This document shows, piece after piece, positions 8,136-19,600 of a stretch of 64,000 nucleotides of DNA. The translations under genes and the position numbers were made by a program. The stretch lies in contig NZ_MOOY01000002.1 of assembly GCF_001931685.1 (NCBI RefSeq), positions 124,001 through 188,000 of the forward strand. Reading direction: 5' to 3'. The DNA is from Pararhizobium arenae. Lineage in GTDB: Bacteria > Pseudomonadota > Alphaproteobacteria > Rhizobiales > Rhizobiaceae. Each line of letters starts with the position of its first letter. Positions within the stretch are counted from its first letter, which is position 1. The notes beneath the pieces were generated by a model. The model worked only from the letters and a program-made list of their open reading frames with translations, was not told the DNA's origin and ran no database searches.

Positions 8136-10460
8136 ATGGATCAACTTTCTCTCTCACCCGTGAATACGGGTCCCGCTACGCGACAGCTCGGGACGGCAAG
8201 GATGATTGCGCCGGCCGTCGATGCCGGGCAAGGAACGGCCGGGAGCTTCGTTACGACGACGTGGCGGCTGGACGAAATGCCGGGGAGGGCGACGTTGCGG
8301 ATTTCCGCGCTGGGTCTCTATCGTGCCTTCATCAACGGCAAGAGGGTGGGCGCAGACCTCCTGACGCCCGGATGGACCTGCTACGATCATCGGATCGCGT
8401 TTCAGACCTATGACGTCGCGGATTTGCTGCAACTGGGCGAAAACCGGATCGAGATTTGGCTGGGCGACGGATGGTATCGCAGCCAGCTCCTCTGGGCCTC
8501 GAACCCGATCTTCAATTGCTGGGGCGAGCGTATCGCGGCGATCGCCGAGCTTGAAGCGGACGGCGCCCCTTTGTTGGTGACGGATGCGGACTGGAAGAGC
8601 GGCTTTACCCCTGTAACACGCAATGGCATCTACTTCGGCGAAGACTATGACGCCCGGATCGTCGCTCGCCCCGAAGCCAAAGTGGACGTGCTCGATTTCG
8701 ACAAGGGGCTTCTCGTCCCGCACGAAGCCGATGCGGTCAAGGAACTGGAACCTCTGGTTCCGATCGATCAGTGGCAGGATGCCGAAGATCGAACCCTTTA
8801 TGATTTCGGTCAGAATGCGGGTGCCTTCATTCGGTTGCGCGTGAGCGGAAAAGCCGGTGCGTCCGTTCGCGTCGAACATTCGGAAATCCTGGGGCCGGGC
8901 AAGGCCTTCGATAACAGGAACTATCGCAGCGCCCGCGCCGAACTCCGTTACGTCCTGTCTGGCATGGGTGAGGAAACCTATGCGCCGCTCTTCACTTTCA
9001 TGGGGTTCCGCTATGCCCGCGTAACCTTTGAGGGAGACGTCAAGCTGCATTCGATCGAGATGGTGCCGATCAGCTCCGTGCCGGTCGCGGCCGGCGGTAT
9101 CACCACCGGCGTACCAGCCGTGAACCGGCTGGTCGAAAACACGATCTGGTCACAGCGCTCGAATTTCATCGAGATCCCTACGGACTGCCCGCAGCGCGAT
9201 GAACGTATCGGCTGGACAGGCGATGCTCAGGTCTTCGCGGGCACGGCTTGCTGGCTCGCCGACAGCGAGCGCTTTCTGATGAAGTACCTGCGCGACGTTA
9301 TGCACGATCAGCGCGAAAACGGTGCTGTTCCGCATTTCTCGCCGGATCCGACCCGGCTGCATTCGATCGACAAGCGCGGTGATTGGGCAGGCTCTACGGG
9401 TTGGGGTGATGCGATCGTCATCATCCCCTGGCAGCTTTATCTCCACTATGGGAACCGCGATGTTCTGGTCGAGTGCTTCCCGGCGATGATGAAATGGCTC
9501 GACTATCTCTGGGGCATATCCAACGGCCCGATCATCCGCCCGCCGGCCGAATGGGGTGCGAATGGCTTCACCTTTGGCGACTGGCTGCAACCGGTTGGCG
9601 ACAATCGCAAGCCAAGACCGACAATCGCCGACGATTGTGCCGCCACGCTTTATCACTTCATTTCGACGCAGCTTTCCGCTCGCATTGCACGCATTCTCGG
9701 CCACGACGGCGAGGCAGTGCGGCTGGACGCGCGAGCGGGCGAGATTCGCGCTGCCTTTCGCCAAGAGTTCTTTTCGCCTTCGGGCCGCATCGCGCACAAC
9801 GACCAGACATCCTGGGCACTGGCTTTTCTGTACGATCTCGTCCCTGATGATTACAAGGATGTGGGAAAAGGTTACTTCCGCCGTGTCGTCGAAGAGACAG
9901 ATGGCGTGATCGGCACAGGCTTCATCGGTACGCCCGCTCTGCTGCCGGCGCTCACCCGGCTCGGGATGCTCGATCTCGCCGAAAAAGTGTTTCTGAACCG
10001 CAAGGTTCCGGGCTGGCTCTATCAGGTCGAGCGCGGCGCCACCTCTATCTGGGAGCGGTGGGACGCGATCGCCGAGGATGGTACGGTCTATGATCCGGAG
10101 ATGAACAGCTACAACCACTACGCCTATGGCGCCGTCTGCCAGTGGCTGTTCGAAGACGTTGCCGGCTTGAAGCTCACTCCCGAAGGCGCCGGCTTTACCC
10201 ATGTGCGCCTGGACCCCGCGATTTTGCCCACCCTGTCGCCGGTGAAAGCCTGGCACGATGTCAGCCAGGGGCGCATCAAAGCCGAGTGGACACTGACGGG
10301 AGACACGGTGACGTATCGTGTCGTCCTGCCCGAGGGAGTCGGCGCATCCATTGAAGCATCGAACGGGCGCAAGGACCTCACGGTCGATGGCATCCAAATA
10401 TCGCCCGGAGCGGAGAGACGGCTCATGCCCGGCACGCACGTCATTACCTTTCGCATCTGA
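8136..10460 (+). CDS. alpha-L-rhamnosidase, GH78 family
   Basis: Probably removes terminal alpha-L-rhamnose from glycosides or oligosaccharides. The 774 residues show the N-terminal rhamnosidase beta domain (residues about 35-150, RISALGLYRAFINGKRVG), the concanavalin-like domain, and the (alpha/alpha)6 barrel with the family block DCPQRDERIGWTGDAQ near residue 350 and a WERWDA motif near 640. No signal peptide is visible, so the enzyme should be cytosolic and act on imported substrate. The ATG at 8136 follows a GGAGGGG site; ATG 8061 or 8109 would extend it by up to 25 residues. It heads an operon with a CUT1 importer under a divergent LacI regulator. Confidence 0.88.
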   Translation: MDQLSLSPVNTGPATRQLGTARMIAPAVDAGQGTAGSFVTTTWRLDEMPGRATLRISALGLYRAFINGKRVGADLLTPGWTCYDHRIAFQTYDVADLLQLGENRIEIWLGDGWYRSQLLWASNPIFNCWGERIAAIAELEADGAPLLVTDADWKSGFTPVTRNGIYFGEDYDARIVARPEAKVDVLDFDKGLLVPHEADAVKELEPLVPIDQWQDAEDRTLYDFGQNAGAFIRLRVSGKAGASVRVEHSEILGPGKAFDNRNYRSARAELRYVLSGMGEETYAPLFTFMGFRYARVTFEGDVKLHSIEMVPISSVPVAAGGITTGVPAVNRLVENTIWSQRSNFIEIPTDCPQRDERIGWTGDAQVFAGTACWLADSERFLMKYLRDVMHDQRENGAVPHFSPDPTRLHSIDKRGDWAGSTGWGDAIVIIPWQLYLHYGNRDVLVECFPAMMKWLDYLWGISNGPIIRPPAEWGANGFTFGDWLQPVGDNRKPRPTIADDCAATLYHFISTQLSARIARILGHDGEAVRLDARAGEIRAAFRQEFFSPSGRIAHNDQTSWALAFLYDLVPDDYKDVGKGYFRRVVEETDGVIGTGFIGTPALLPALTRLGMLDLAEKVFLNRKVPGWLYQVERGATSIWERWDAIAEDGTVYDPEMNSYNHYAYGAVCQWLFEDVAGLKLTPEGAGFTHVRLDPAILPTLSPVKAWHDVSQGRIKAEWTLTGDTVTYRVVLPEGVGASIEASNGRKDLTVDGIQISPGAERRLMPGTHVITFRI

Positions 10461-10466
10461 TCCGAC

Positions 10467-10485
10467 GTCCGGACAAAGTCCGGAC
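10467..10485 (+). repeat. intercistronic hairpin before the sugar-binding protein gene
   Basis: GTCCGGAC, AAA, GTCCGGAC form a perfect 8-bp stem with a 3-nt loop in the 65-nt gap between GH78 and the binding-protein gene. There is no T-run, so it is more likely an mRNA processing or stability element than a terminator. Confidence 0.55.
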
Positions 10486-10525
10486 TCGGCGCATGTTCAA
10501 ATGGTCAATAGAGGAGGAAACGACC

Positions 10526-11800
10526 ATGAAACTGCAAGCAGGAACCATTCTTGCCGCGGCACTCGCCAGTCTTCTGGCAAGTGCCGCCCATGCCGACGTG
10601 ACGTTGACGATCCTGGCGGATACAAACCAGGAAACGGTCAGCTTTCTTGATGCGCTGACCAAGGCCTACAGCGAGAAGCGTCCCGATATCAGCTTCGATA
10701 TCGAAAATCGGGCCGGTGGCGCGGAAGGCGACAACATCGTCAAGACCCGGCTTGCCACCGGTGAGATGGCCGACATCTTCCAGTATAATTCCGGCTCGCT
10801 CTTCCAGGCCCTGAAGCCCGAGCAGACGCTTGCTGACCTTTCCGACCTGCCGAATGCCGGCAATATCTCCGAGAGTTTCAAACCGGTCGTCAGCGCGGCA
10901 GATGGCAGCGTCCGCGGCGTTCCCTTCGGTCCTGCCATGGGCGGAGGGATATTCTACAACAGGAAGATTTACGCCGAGCTTGGGCTGGAAGTACCCAAGA
11001 CGTGGGCCGATTTCATAGCCAACAGCGAAAAGGTGAAAGCTGCGGGAAAGGTCGGGATCGCACAGACCTATGGGGATACCTGGACGTCCCAGCTTTTCGT
11101 GCTCGCTGATTTCTACAACGTCAACGCGGCGGCGCCCAGCTTTGCCAAGGACTTCACCGAGAACAAGGCCAAGTTCGCAACTACGCCTGCGGCGTCCAAG
11201 GGCTTTGAGCGCCTCGAGCAGACCGGAAAGGCCGGTCTCTTCAATGCCGATTTCGGTGCTGCCAAATTCGACGATGGAATGCGTATGGTCGCGACCGGTG
11301 AGGCCGCACATTATCCGATGCTGACCTTCGGCATCGGCAATATTGCACAAAACTATCCCGAAAACCTGGCAGACCTCGGATTCTTCGCCCAGCCAGGTGA
11401 CGACGCTGCGAAGAACGGTCTGACGGTTTGGATGCCGTCCGCGCTATACAGTCCAGCCAGTGCCGAGAATGGCGAGGAAGCGAAGAAATTCCTCGACTGG
11501 GTCGCCTCCAAGGAAGCGTGCGAGCTGATGGCGAAGGCTGTTCCCTCCGGCCCATATCTGATCAAGGATTGCCAGCTTCCGGCCGACGTTCCGCAGGCTG
11601 TGAAGGACATGCTGCCTTACTTCGAGACCGAGGGTCGAACCGCTCCGGCACTTGAGTTCCTGTCTCCTGTCAAAGGTCCCGCCCTGGAGCAGATCACCGT
11701 CGAAGTCGGATCTGGCATCCGTCCGGCCGCCGAGGCGGCGGCCCTCTACGACCAGGACGTACAAAAACAGGCCAAGCAACTCGGGCTTCCCAACTGGTAA
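10526..11800 (+). CDS. CUT1 sugar ABC transporter substrate-binding protein
   Basis: Periplasmic receptor of 424 residues with a signal peptide (MKLQAGTILAAALASLLASAAHA, cleaved near 23) and the extracellular solute-binding family 1 fold (NIVKTRLATGEMADIFQYNSG, then VPFGPAMGGGIFYNR). The ATG at 10526 has a GAGGAGG ribosome site at 10511-10517. Its cotranscription with a cytosolic GH78 rhamnosidase suggests it captures rhamnosylated oligosaccharides or glycosides. Flanking hairpins on both sides probably raise its share of the operon mRNA. Confidence 0.87.
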   Translation: MKLQAGTILAAALASLLASAAHADVTLTILADTNQETVSFLDALTKAYSEKRPDISFDIENRAGGAEGDNIVKTRLATGEMADIFQYNSGSLFQALKPEQTLADLSDLPNAGNISESFKPVVSAADGSVRGVPFGPAMGGGIFYNRKIYAELGLEVPKTWADFIANSEKVKAAGKVGIAQTYGDTWTSQLFVLADFYNVNAAAPSFAKDFTENKAKFATTPAASKGFERLEQTGKAGLFNADFGAAKFDDGMRMVATGEAAHYPMLTFGIGNIAQNYPENLADLGFFAQPGDDAAKNGLTVWMPSALYSPASAENGEEAKKFLDWVASKEACELMAKAVPSGPYLIKDCQLPADVPQAVKDMLPYFETEGRTAPALEFLSPVKGPALEQITVEVGSGIRPAAEAAALYDQDVQKQAKQLGLPNW

Positions 11801-11818
11801 CCTCCCGCCAGTCGAACT

Positions 11819-11844
11819 CCGTCCGGTCGTATTCGGCCGGGCGG
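11819..11844 (+). repeat. intercistronic hairpin after the sugar-binding protein gene
   Basis: CCGTCCGG at 11819-11826 pairs with CCGGGCGG at 11837-11844 (one G-T pair) over a 10-nt loop, in the gap between the binding protein and the first permease. The position is that of the malE-malF stabilising hairpins. Confidence 0.5.
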
Positions 11845-11865
11845 GGTCTGATCCGGAGAAGAAAC

Positions 11866-12729
11866 ATGGTCACGCAAAAATCCCCCTATCCCTATTGGTT
11901 CGTGCTGCCGGCAGCGATCGTCTTCACGGTCCTGTTCCTGGTCCCAACATTCGCCTCCTTCTGGTTCAGCCTGACACGCTGGGATCTCTTCTCGACGCAG
12001 TTCATCGGACTGGAAAACTACGCTCAGTTCCTGCGCGAACCCTTCCTTATCCAGGGAACGATCAACACTCTCATCTTTGCTTTTGCCACCTCGGCGACGA
12101 AGACGGTCATCGGCCTGCTGCTGGCGGTGCTGTTGACGTCGGGGATCTGGGCGCAAGGCTTCTTGCGGACCGTTGTCTTCTTCCCGGTCCTCGTTTCCAC
12201 GATCGGTATCGGCATCACCTTTGCCGCTTTGATGCATCCGACCAACGGTGTCATCAATGTCGCGTTGGCGAGCATTGGCCTGCCGGGTCCAGGTTGGCTG
12301 ACCGACCCGGTGCTTGCGCTTTATTCGGTGATCATTGTCGATCTCTGGAAGGGTGTCGGTCTTGCAACGCTGATCTACATCGCTGGCCTCGCCACCATCA
12401 GCCAGGATTATTATGAAGCCGCCCGGATGGATGGCGCGACCCGCACGCAGATGTTCTTTCGTGTCACGGTCCCACTGGTGCGCCCGGCGACAGTGACTGT
12501 GGTGACCCTTTCCCTGATTGGCGGCCTGAGAAGTTTCGACCTGATCTGGGCAATGACACGCGGCGGTCCAGGCTTCTCCTCAGATGTGCTGGCAAGCGTG
12601 ATCTACAAGCAGTACCAGGCCGGCTTCTATGGATTGTCCACCGCTGGAAATGTCATTCTCTTCGCGTTGATCGGCCTCATTATCCTGCCGTTGACGGTGT
12701 GGTTCAATCGTCGGGAGGTGGACCTGTGA
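11866..12729 (+). CDS. CUT1 sugar ABC transporter permease (MalF-like)
   Basis: Inner-membrane permease of 287 residues with six predicted spans and the EAA loop (EAARMDGATRTQMFFRVTVPL near residue 185-205) that docks on the ATPase. It starts 65 nt after the binding protein gene and ends in a GTGA overlap with the second permease, with which it forms the transport pore. Confidence 0.88.
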   Translation: MVTQKSPYPYWFVLPAAIVFTVLFLVPTFASFWFSLTRWDLFSTQFIGLENYAQFLREPFLIQGTINTLIFAFATSATKTVIGLLLAVLLTSGIWAQGFLRTVVFFPVLVSTIGIGITFAALMHPTNGVINVALASIGLPGPGWLTDPVLALYSVIIVDLWKGVGLATLIYIAGLATISQDYYEAARMDGATRTQMFFRVTVPLVRPATVTVVTLSLIGGLRSFDLIWAMTRGGPGFSSDVLASVIYKQYQAGFYGLSTAGNVILFALIGLIILPLTVWFNRREVDL

Positions 12730-13550
12730 CCCGTCGCCAGCTTTACACCGGCATCGTTTCGCTCGCGCTTGCGTCGGTCATCTTCATCCTGCCGTTCGTT
12801 TTCATTTTCCTGACCGCCGTCAAGAGCAAGCAAGATGCCTCACGGCTGATCTTCTCGTGGCCCGTCGAATGGCAATTTTGGGAAAACTTCCTGCAGGTTC
12901 TGCAAACGCGCAATTACTTGCTGCTACTTGCCTATTTCAATTCGACGGTTATCACGGTCTTTGCCGTCACCCTGCTCGTTCTTTTCGGCGCCATGGTGGG
13001 CTATGTCCTGCAGCGACGTCCATCGCCCTGGAACAAGGTGATCTATGGTTTCGTGCTCGCCGGCCTTATGATCCCGCCGGCGGTCGTACCGACGATCTGG
13101 GTGCTGCAGTCTATCGGTCTCTTCAAGACGATCACTGGCATGATTTTCATCCAGGTCGCATACGGTCTTGCTTTCTCGGTTCTCCTGTTCCGAAGCTTTA
13201 TCGCGACCATTCCGCGAGACCTCGACGAGGCCGCTTTGATCGACGGGGCGACACCGCTGCAGATCTTCTTTCGTGTGATCCTGCCGCTCCTGAAGCCGGT
13301 GACCGTGACCGTCATCGTCGTGCAGTCGATCAGCATCTTCAACGACTTCACCAACCCGCTCTACTACCTGCCGGGACGCGAGAACGTGACAGTCCAGCTT
13401 ACGCTTTATAACTTCCAGGGACAGTTCCAGACCCAGTTCAATCTGCTGTTCATGAACATCCTGCTGGTCACCATCCCGCCGCTCATCATCTATATTTTCT
13501 TCAACCGACAGATCGTGGCCGGCATGACGGCCGGTGCCGTCAAAGGATAG
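12726..13550 (+). CDS. CUT1 sugar ABC transporter permease (MalG-like)
   Basis: Second inner-membrane permease, 274 residues, with six spans and the EAA motif (DEAALIDGATPLQIFFRVILP near residue 175-195). The start is GTG at 12726, overlapping the previous stop as GTGA; the nearest ATG in frame would remove the first span. It ends five nt before the ATPase gene. Confidence 0.87.
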   Translation: MTRRQLYTGIVSLALASVIFILPFVFIFLTAVKSKQDASRLIFSWPVEWQFWENFLQVLQTRNYLLLLAYFNSTVITVFAVTLLVLFGAMVGYVLQRRPSPWNKVIYGFVLAGLMIPPAVVPTIWVLQSIGLFKTITGMIFIQVAYGLAFSVLLFRSFIATIPRDLDEAALIDGATPLQIFFRVILPLLKPVTVTVIVVQSISIFNDFTNPLYYLPGRENVTVQLTLYNFQGQFQTQFNLLFMNILLVTIPPLIIYIFFNRQIVAGMTAGAVKG

Positions 13551-13554
13551 TCGC

Positions 13555-14535
<981 letters not shown>

Positions 14536-14607
14536 CCCGAAGATCTCGATGTCATCCGTCGAAGATTTATCAATGACAACGGCGTTCGCAACGCGAGCGT
14601 GCAATGT

Positions 14608-15282
14608 TCACGATATGCGAAGGTTTCGCGGTTTTAATCCTTCGGTTACGATCGTAAAACAAGCGCGAAGATAATTTGCCCGATCGCTGTTGCCGGGCCA
14701 ATTAGGAACTTTGTCATCCTTCAGGGCCGCGGCCCCAAACACGATGTCCATTAGCATCCTGGATAAAACGGAGCTGTCAGAAAACCTGACGCGCTTCAGG
14801 TTTGCCTGATGCTCCAGCCATTCCGCAAGCAGCCCATGGGCTTGCAGGGGTCCTTGTTCGAAAAGAATGGGTGCCAACTCGGGACGACGCTGGCTCTCTG
14901 CAATGAACATTGACATCAGCGCATGTCGCTCCTGATCGGCTTCATGATCGATCTCGATCTGAAAAATCATCATCAGGGCATCTACCAGCGAGTAGGCGTC
15001 GTAGTCGCCTGGTAGCGCCAGCATACTGCGACGATGCTGGCAAACCAGCGCCGCGAAAAGATCGGTTTTGCTCGGAAACAGGCGATAGATTGTGCTGAGC
15101 GACATGCCGGCCTGAGCTGCCACTTCGCTCATCATCGTGCGGCCATATCCGCGTTTCAGAAACAGCTCTCCTGCAACCTGGATGACCGTATCCCTCTGCT
15201 CGGCGTCCGCTACCGTTTTCGGACGACCACGCGGCCTTTGAACCCGATTTGTTTCGTTTCGTTTCATTTGTTTCGATTTCAT
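14608..15282 (-). CDS. TetR family repressor of the adjacent efflux operon
   Basis: A 224-residue TetR-type regulator with its helix-turn-helix at residues about 22-70 (AGELFLKRGYGRTMMSEVAAQAGMSLSTIYRLFPSKTDLFAAL) and a helical ligand domain after it. It is divergent from the RND adaptor and pump genes, so by AcrR/MtrR analogy it probably represses them and is relieved by a pump substrate. A candidate operator lies at 15326-15345. Three tandem GTTTC units at 15251-15265 fall in the N-terminal coding region. A second in-frame ATG at 15267 is possible. Confidence 0.85.
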   Translation of the reverse strand: MKSKQMKRNETNRVQRPRGRPKTVADAEQRDTVIQVAGELFLKRGYGRTMMSEVAAQAGMSLSTIYRLFPSKTDLFAALVCQHRRSMLALPGDYDAYSLVDALMMIFQIEIDHEADQERHALMSMFIAESQRRPELAPILFEQGPLQAHGLLAEWLEHQANLKRVRFSDSSVLSRMLMDIVFGAAALKDDKVPNWPGNSDRANYLRACFTIVTEGLKPRNLRIS

Positions 15283-15300
15283 GCGTTAGCTCTAATTGAA

Positions 15301-15345
15301 TTGACACCGGATAACTTGGGAAATAACGGTAATCTGAATTACTGT
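15301..15345 (+). promoter_or_regulatory. RND operon promoter with TetR-type operator
   Basis: TTGACA at 15301-15306 is a perfect -35 box, with TAACGG 17 nt later as a poor -10. Overlapping it, ACGGTAAT-CTGA-ATTACTGT at 15326-15345 is an 8-bp inverted repeat with one mismatch, the size and place expected of a TetR-family operator. Confidence 0.55.
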
Positions 15346-15414
15346 AAATTAGAAGGCCGGGAAAGCGATCTTGCGATACCGGGGCCTTGAGTGGATACGG
15401 TGTTCGAGGACGAT

Positions 15415-16611
15415 ATGACTCTCAGAAAAACGTTCAGCCTTCTGGCAACGCTTTCACTGCTGGCCGCTTGCAACGGCGAGCAGGAGCCGGGCATGTCGGC
15501 GCCAGGTAAATCGGAGGTCGGTTACATCACGCTCAAGGTCGAGCCTGTGCCGCAGACGCTCGATTTGCGGGGCCGTGTCGTTGCCTATGCAACAGCCGAG
15601 GTCCGCCCGCAGGTCGCTGGCATCGTCCGCAAGATCGGTTTCATCGAGGGTCGTGAGGTCAATCAGGGCGACGTGCTCTACGAGATCGACGATGCGAAGT
15701 TCAAGGCAGCTTATGCGGCGGCGGCGGCAACGCTGAAGAAGGCCGAGGCTGCGACGGCCGGCGCGCAGAACACCTATGATCGAAACAAGGCGCTGTCTGA
15801 CCGGAATGCCGTCAGCGCCCAGACGCTGGAAGACGCCGAATCTTCGCTGTTGCAGGCGCAGGCCTCTGAAGAAGCTGCAAAGGCCGATCTGGAAACTGCG
15901 CGGATTAACCTCGACAATGCGACGATCCGGGCGCCGATCGGCGGCATGATCGGTGTATCAGCGGTCAGCGTCGGCGCACTCGTCACCGAAAACCAGACGG
16001 AAGCGCTTGCGACAATCCGGCAGATCAATCCCGTCTATGTCGACCTTGCCGATACCAGCGCCAACCTCCTGCGCATTCGCGGCGAAATCGATTCGGGGCG
16101 CCTGGAGCGTGAGAGCGATGCAGCGTTGCCGGTAACCCTGAAGCTGGAAAACGGCGTTTCCTACAAGGACAAGGGCGAGTTCTCGCTTGCCGACATGGTC
16201 GTTGGGCAGACGACTGGCACCTTTACCGTCAGAACCAGCTTTCCAAACAACGAGCGTGTGCTGATACCCGGCATGTTCGTGTCGGCCTCATTGGAAATGG
16301 GAACGCTTGCCAATGCCTTCAGGGTGCCGCAGCGGGCGGTGACGCGCGGTGATGACGGCAAGGCCATGGTCTATCTCGTGACCGCCGATGGCAAGGCAGA
16401 GCAGCGGGAAATCGTCACAAACGGCTCCATCGACAATGACTGGGTCGTCACCGACGGCGTGAAGACTGGAGACAAGCTGATTATCGACGGATTCCAGAAA
16501 ATTTCCAACGGCAGCGAAGTCGTGCCGGTGGAAGCGAAAATCGACGAGAATGGCGTGGTGAAACAGGATCTGACGCCGCAGGCGGACGAAAAGCAGGAGG
16601 CTGCGCCATGA
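15415..16611 (+). CDS. RND efflux periplasmic adaptor (AcrA-like lipoprotein)
   Basis: Membrane fusion protein of 398 residues linking the inner-membrane pump to an outer-membrane channel. The N terminus has a lipoprotein signal with lipobox LLAAC, so the mature protein should be lipid-anchored at the cysteine. Barrel-sandwich (VRPQVAGIVRKIGFIEGREV), coiled-coil hairpin and beta-barrel regions follow in the usual order. The start ATG 15415 follows GAGGA; a GTG 24 nt upstream is less likely. No TolC-type channel gene is nearby, so the channel must be encoded elsewhere. Confidence 0.88.
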   Translation: MTLRKTFSLLATLSLLAACNGEQEPGMSAPGKSEVGYITLKVEPVPQTLDLRGRVVAYATAEVRPQVAGIVRKIGFIEGREVNQGDVLYEIDDAKFKAAYAAAAATLKKAEAATAGAQNTYDRNKALSDRNAVSAQTLEDAESSLLQAQASEEAAKADLETARINLDNATIRAPIGGMIGVSAVSVGALVTENQTEALATIRQINPVYVDLADTSANLLRIRGEIDSGRLERESDAALPVTLKLENGVSYKDKGEFSLADMVVGQTTGTFTVRTSFPNNERVLIPGMFVSASLEMGTLANAFRVPQRAVTRGDDGKAMVYLVTADGKAEQREIVTNGSIDNDWVVTDGVKTGDKLIIDGFQKISNGSEVVPVEAKIDENGVVKQDLTPQADEKQEAAP

Positions 16612-19600
16612 CGCTTTCCTCACCGCGCAATGCTCTTGCGAGCTTTTTCATCGTTCGTCCCGTCTTCGCCATCGTCCTTGCCATCGCGACGATGCTGGGC
16701 GGTGTGATGGGCATCTACTCGCTCTCTATCTCGCAATATCCGGATATCTCGCCCGTGACTGTTCGCGTTAGCGCCACCTATACCGGTGCCACGGCGGACG
16801 CTGTTGAAAATTCGGTGACCAAGAAGATCGAAAGCGTCATGACGGGCCTGGATGGCTTGCTCTACATGGAATCCACATCCAGCACCGGCTCCAGTTCGAT
16901 CTCGCTGACCTTCGCAAACGGTACCGATCCGGAGCTTGCCCAGGTCGAGGTCCAGAACAAGCTGTCGCGCGTGGAATCGCAGTTGCCGGAATCGGTGCAG
17001 AATGACGGCGTGCAGGTCAGTCGCTCGCCGTCGGGCATCCTGATGATCGGCAACATCATCTCCAAGGATGGCCGCTACACCTCCGATCAGCTCTCCGACA
17101 TCATGTCGAGCCAGATCGAGGAACGGATTGAGCGGGTCGATGGCGTGGGTGCCGTTCAGGCCTTCGGTTCGGGTTATGCGATGCGCATCTGGCTCGATCC
17201 GGCGCTGATGGAAAAATACCAGCTTGTCCCGGGCGATGTCACATCGGCCATCTCATCGCAGAACGCGCAGGTGGCTGCCGGTTCGATCGGCTCGACGCCG
17301 GTCGTCAAGGGGCAACAGCTGAAGGCGAGCATCATCGCACGCACGCAGATGACCTCGGTAGATGAGTTCGAGCGTATCATCCTCAAGACTGCATCTGATG
17401 GCGCGGTCGTGCGGCTCGCCGATGTCGCGCGTGTCGAAGTGGGGCTCGAAACCTATGGCCAGAGTTCCACGTTCAACGGCATGCCGGCCGCCGGTTTTGG
17501 TGTGCAGCTTGCCTCTGGCGCCAATGCGATCTCCACGGCCAACGCCGTGCATGCGGAACTCGATGCGCTTGCGGCCTCGCTGCCGGATGGCGTCGAGATT
17601 GCCTATTCCTACGAGACGACACCCTTCGTCGAGCTGTCGATCGAGAAGGTGGTGCATACGTTGATCGAAGCGATCATTCTCGTCTTCGTCGTGCTGCTGC
17701 TCTTCCTGCAGAACCTGCGCGCCACGCTGATCCCGATGATTGCAGTGCCTGTCGTGCTGGCGGGCACGTTCGGCGTGCTTGCGGCACTGGGCTATTCGAT
17801 CAACATGCTGACGATGTTTGCGATGGTGCTGGCAATCGGCCTTCTTGTCGATGACGCTATCGTTGTCGTGGAAAATGTCGAGCGTGTCATGCGCGACGAG
17901 AAGCTCTCGGCGCGCGCGGCGACGGAAAAATCCATGGGCGAGATCACCGGCGCGCTGATCGGAATCGCGCTGGTGCTGACCGCCGTGTTCATCCCCATGG
18001 CGTTCTTCTCCGGCTCTGTCGGCGTGATCTACCGTCAGTTCTCCGTCACCATCGCCAGCGCCATGCTTCTTTCGGTGCTGGTGGCAATCGTACTGACGCC
18101 GGCCTTGTGCGCGCTGATGCTGAAGCCGTCCCATGACAGTCTGCTCAGCCGCTGGCTCGGCTGGTTCGACCGCGGCTTCAACCGTGTCACGAATGGTTAT
18201 GTTTCTTCCGTCAGCAAGATCATCGTCAGGCCGCTGCGCATGTTCATCGTCTTCGCTGTTTTGCTGGCCGGTGCCTATGGTCTCTATACGAGACTGCCGA
18301 CCTCCTTCCTGCCGGAAGAGGATCAAGGCGTGCTGATGACGCAGATCACCCTGCCGGCGGGTGCGAATGCCGCCCGCACGCAAGCTGTGATCGACATGGT
18401 GCAGGATTATTACCTGACCCAGGAAAAAGATGCGGTGCAAAGCGTGTTCATGACGCTTGGCTTCAGCTTCGGCGGTAGCGGCGAAAACGCCGCCATGGGT
18501 TTCGTGCGGTTGAAGGATTTCGATGAGCGCAGCGACAGCCGGCTTTCGGCCTCGGCCGTGCAGCAGCGGGCTTCGGCCTATTTCCGCCAGATTCGAGACG
18601 CCGAAGTTTTCGTCCTGATGCCGCCGGCAATTCAGGGCCTGGGCCAGACCAGCGGTTTCTCGATGTATCTCCAGGACACCGGTAACAAGGGTCGTGATGC
18701 CCTGATTGATGCCAGCAACAGGCTGGCTGACAACGCCAAGGGCAATTCTGTCGTTGCCGATATCCGGGGAAACACGCGCACGCTCGAGGCGCAACTGAAG
18801 ATCGATCTCGATGAGGAGAAGGCAAGTGCGCTTGGCATCAGTCTCTCCGACCTCAACACGCTGATCACCACCGCGTTCTCCGGCTCGCAGGTCAATGACT
18901 TCGTCTACAAGGGCGAGATCAAGCCGGTCTACGTGCAGGCGGATGCGCCTTTCCGCATGCAGCCGGACGACATCAACAGATGGTCGGCGAAGAACAGCGA
19001 TGGCGAGATGATACCGTTTTCGGCCTTCGCGACGACGGAGTGGGTACAAGGCTCGCCGTCGCTTGCTCGATTCGATGGCACGGCGGCCGTCGCCATCAGC
19101 GGCATGGCGGCACCCGGCGCAAGTTCGGGCGATGCGATGACCGAGGCCGAAAAAATCGTGACCGATCTTGGCGGTGGTTACACCTCCGCATGGTCCGGGT
19201 TGTCCTATCAGGAGCGGTTGGCGGGATCGCAGGAAACATTGCTTTACGCGGTGTCTCTGGTCGTCGTCTTCCTGTGCCTCGCGGCGCTGTATGAAAGCTG
19301 GTCGATTCCCTTTTCGGTTATCCTCGCTGTCCCCGTAGGCGTTCTCGGCTCGCTGCTCTTTGCGACACTGTTCGGTCAATCTAACGACGTCTACTTCAAG
19401 GTTGGCTTGCTCACGACCATCGGTTTGACGGCCAAAAATGCGATCCTGATCGTCGAATTTGCGAAGGATCTGATGGAGCAGGGGAAGGGGGCCGTCGAAG
19501 CGGTTATCGAGGCCGCACGTCTTCGACTGCGTCCGATCGTGATGACGTCGCTCGCCTTTATCCTCGGCGTACTGCCTCTGGCCCGCGCCACTGGCGCCGG

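Noticed and set aside
15251-15265. Three tandem GTTTC units in the N-terminal coding part of the TetR gene, as a possible phase-variation repeat
   Set aside because: Only three units, which is too few for frequent slippage, and the region encodes an acceptable N terminus.
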